Of a stretch of 6,252 nucleotides of DNA, positions 4,313 through 6,252 are shown in pieces. The stretch lies in contig SLFT01000442.1 of the NCBI GenBank assembly GCA_007124105.1, forward strand, positions 1 through 6,252, given 5' to 3'. The position numbers were made by a program, and so were the translations under genes. Source of the DNA: Candidatus Hydrogenedentota bacterium. Lineage in GTDB: Bacteria; Hydrogenedentota; Hydrogenedentia; Hydrogenedentales; CAITNO01. Each line of letters opens with the position of its first letter. The stretch's first letter is position 1. A model generated the notes under the pieces. That model did no database searches, was not told the origin of the DNA, and saw only the letters and a program-made list of their open reading frames with translations.

Positions 4313-6252
4313 TTACTGTTGCGCCATCGTGGCGCTGAGTCCGCTTCGCTCCATGCGAATCAACATGGGCTCGAGGGGCGGCAACACGCGCGGGAATACA
4401 ATGTCGCGCCCCTGAATCAGGTCGCGCCCCGAATTCGAAACGCCTGTGATATTGCAGGTAACGGGATTCCTGCGCAGGTTGATGATGTAAAGGTAACCAT
4501 CGCCTTCATATTCCACATAGCGCGAGCGAACGCCTTCAAGCGGGTATCCAAAGGCATTGATGGGACGCGCAATTTCAGGGAGCGCGCCGCTGTCCTGCGC
4601 CGCGTCCATGGCGTGCAGATATTCGGTGGGCAGGTTCATGCCGCGCACCAGCACCGTGCTGGAAGTGGAACGGATAACATCGTTTCGTGAGTGGCCGCGC
4701 TCATTATACGGTATGGGCGTACCCACCCGGGCGACAGTGCCGCCATCGTCAACAAATTGCGACAATAATTCGAAGGTGGCGTCAGACACAGCCATTGTTT
4801 CCGGGAGAATTAGAACTCTGATAGCGCTTAACGCTCCCGCGTTGATTTGCGACTCTGTAATAAAACGTATTGTGAATCCCGCAAACGAGGCGCCTTCGAA
4901 GGCGAACTTCGCTGATTCAAGATGCGGTATGCCGTCATCCATAATTTTCGACGCCTCGCTGAAGAGTATCGCTATCTCAGGCGGCGCCTGTTGAAAAGCG
5001 GCAACAACAGGCGCAAGCCGGTTGATGTCGCGCGCGGCAAACACAAACGCCGCCAGCGCTTCAGGACATTCAGGCACAGCGCTGCGCGCCGGCAATGCCA
5101 GCCCGTTGACGCCGCTCATGACAGCTTCCCACACCGCGCTGCGTGTAAGCGCGCCGCGTTCCGCCGATGAATGAACCCCATCAAGTTCGATATCGCCCGC
5201 AAAATTCATTACAGGTTTTGACGGCGCATACGAACGCATAAGCGTATAATAGGCTTGGGGAAGCGGGTAACTCATGGCGTACAAAGTCTCACCAGGACCT
5301 GATGCGGCCGAGCAACCGTGCAGGTCCATCATGGCCGCAACCGCTTCACGATTGACATCGTACCGCGTTTCACCCGTGGAAAAGGCGCTGTTGGGCAATG
5401 TTACCGTTGTGGGAACGCTGGGCGCGTATTCCGCCAGGTCCTGTTCAAGCCGCGCCAGCGCTAGTGTAATCAGCTCGCGATGAAACGTTTGCCACTCATA
5501 TTGATAGGCGCGCCTGTTCTGATACCTGTATTCCGGGTGTTCGCCCCAGATAGTGATTTCGTCATAATCGGCAAGGTGTGAACGCCACAGGCGATTCAGT
5601 TCAATGCGGTCGGGATAACGCTCTTCCACCCGTGAGATGAAATGTTGGCGCACCTCCTCGCCGTCATACTTAAACTGCGGCCCGCGGGCGACGCTGGCGC
5701 ATACAACGATAGGCTTGTTGTTCAGCGCTGACGCCATGGCGATAAGACGGTCCGCGTACAGGCTGCTGAACTCGGCGTGCGCCATATTGACGAAACCGGT
5801 ATCCAACAGTTCCGGCCATTGGTCCATGATGGCGCCCACAACATGTTCCTGGTTAAACTGCACAGCCAGGGCTATGCCCGCCGCCTTCACGGCGTCAAGC
5901 GCGGCCTCCAGCTCAGCAATAAGTGTGACGGACGAATCACTGACAGGCATGGTTTTCACCGAAAAATTAAGGCCATAACGCTGTAATCGCTGAAGCTGGT
6001 CTTCCAGCGGCGCATCGTCGTCCAGGGCGATGCCGAACAGGTACACAGGGCGCTCGTCCACATAGAAGCCGCCATTTTGAATTGTGATGCCATCGAGGGA
6101 CGGCGCATCCGGAAAAGCGGGCGTCTCCATAACGCTGCCGCCAAAGACAATACCCGCGTGCAGGGTATCGCTCAAGGTTTTCAGATATTCCACCCGCTGG
6201 TCCAGACGCTGCCAGGCCCTGTCGGCCAAGGCCGTCCGCGCCTCGCGCATCA
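4313..6252 (-). CDS. GH42-like beta-galactosidase-type protein (5' end outside window), probable catalytic-residue loss
   Basis: 645 residues are visible, counted from the ATG at 6250. The preceding incomplete codon ends in TG and need not be the start, so the true N-terminus is probably beyond the right edge. A helical segment (1-30) leads to NGGFYVDERPVYLFG (59-73), the opening of a GH42-type TIM barrel that runs to about 410. A GATase-like trimerisation domain follows at about 425-510 (AILFSEAS at 427-434, VLILPETM at 479-486, FVDDGGTVARVG at 499-510). A small beta-domain ends the protein at about 575-635. In relatives the acid/base lies in a WNEP-type motif and the nucleophile in a KPxxNSE-type motif. 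Here the corresponding stretches read ARGPQF (188-193) and KPVMNFAGD (345-353), so both glutamates appear replaced. Family and fold are well supported; the missing residues rest on my alignment from memory. It may bind sugars without cleaving them or use shifted acidic residues such as Glu355. Confidence 0.75.
   Translation of the reverse strand, partial: MREARTALADRAWQRLDQRVEYLKTLSDTLHAGIVFGGSVMETPAFPDAPSLDGITIQNGGFYVDERPVYLFGIALDDDAPLEDQLQRLQRYGLNFSVKTMPVSDSSVTLIAELEAALDAVKAAGIALAVQFNQEHVVGAIMDQWPELLDTGFVNMAHAEFSSLYADRLIAMASALNNKPIVVCASVARGPQFKYDGEEVRQHFISRVEERYPDRIELNRLWRSHLADYDEITIWGEHPEYRYQNRRAYQYEWQTFHRELITLALARLEQDLAEYAPSVPTTVTLPNSAFSTGETRYDVNREAVAAMMDLHGCSAASGPGETLYAMSYPLPQAYYTLMRSYAPSKPVMNFAGDIELDGVHSSAERGALTRSAVWEAVMSGVNGLALPARSAVPECPEALAAFVFAARDINRLAPVVAAFQQAPPEIAILFSEASKIMDDGIPHLESAKFAFEGASFAGFTIRFITESQINAGALSAIRVLILPETMAVSDATFELLSQFVDDGGTVARVGTPIPYNERGHSRNDVIRSTSSTVLVRGMNLPTEYLHAMDAAQDSGALPEIARPINAFGYPLEGVRSRYVEYEGDGYLYIINLRRNPVTCNITGVSNSGRDLIQGRDIVFPRVLPPLEPMLIRMERSGLSATMAQQ

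Overview
The window carries six protein-coding genes and no RNA gene, IS element or CRISPR array that I can see. One gene, cut by the left edge, runs on the plus strand. The other five run on the minus strand and end tail-to-tail with it. Base composition is moderately GC-rich, start codons are mostly ATG and intergenic gaps are 100-225 bp. The gene content (a multidomain acetylxylan-esterase-like hydrolase, a GH42-like glycosidase, a membrane-anchored PHP-domain protein) resembles the large-genome, polysaccharide-oriented bacteria of the Planctomycetota / Hydrogenedentota / Lentisphaerota type. That placement is an inference from gene style, not from a marker gene.

Layout. 1-815 (+): C-terminal 270 residues of an alpha/beta-hydrolase of the acetylxylan-esterase-like type, with no serine at the expected nucleophile elbow. 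816-1027: convergent intergenic spacer with a 9-bp-period tandem repeat and two hairpins. 1028-2608 (-): a three-gene operon with overlapping reading frames. Its order of transcription is a small YbjQ-family protein, a second YbjQ-family protein with an N-terminal membrane helix, and a membrane-anchored M48 zinc metalloprotease. A good -10 box and Shine-Dalgarno sequence precede it. 2609-2831: spacer holding that promoter and a long imperfect hairpin. 2832-4196 (-): PHP-domain metallohydrolase with one N-terminal transmembrane helix and a beta-rich C-terminus. 4197-4312: AT-richer spacer. 4313 to the right edge (-): a GH42-like beta-galactosidase-type protein with a TIM barrel, a GATase-like trimerisation domain and a C-terminal beta-domain. 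Both catalytic glutamates appear to be substituted, and its N-terminus lies outside the window.

How they fit together. The YbjQ-YbjQ/TM-M48 cluster is the most convincing functional unit: the frames overlap, two genes are paralogous, and two of the three products are membrane-anchored. It suggests that the YbjQ domains work with, or regulate, a membrane protease. The two carbohydrate-type hydrolases at the edges both look catalytically altered at key residues, which may mean binding or scaffold roles or unusual chemistry. No described defence, mobile or secondary-metabolite system is evident.
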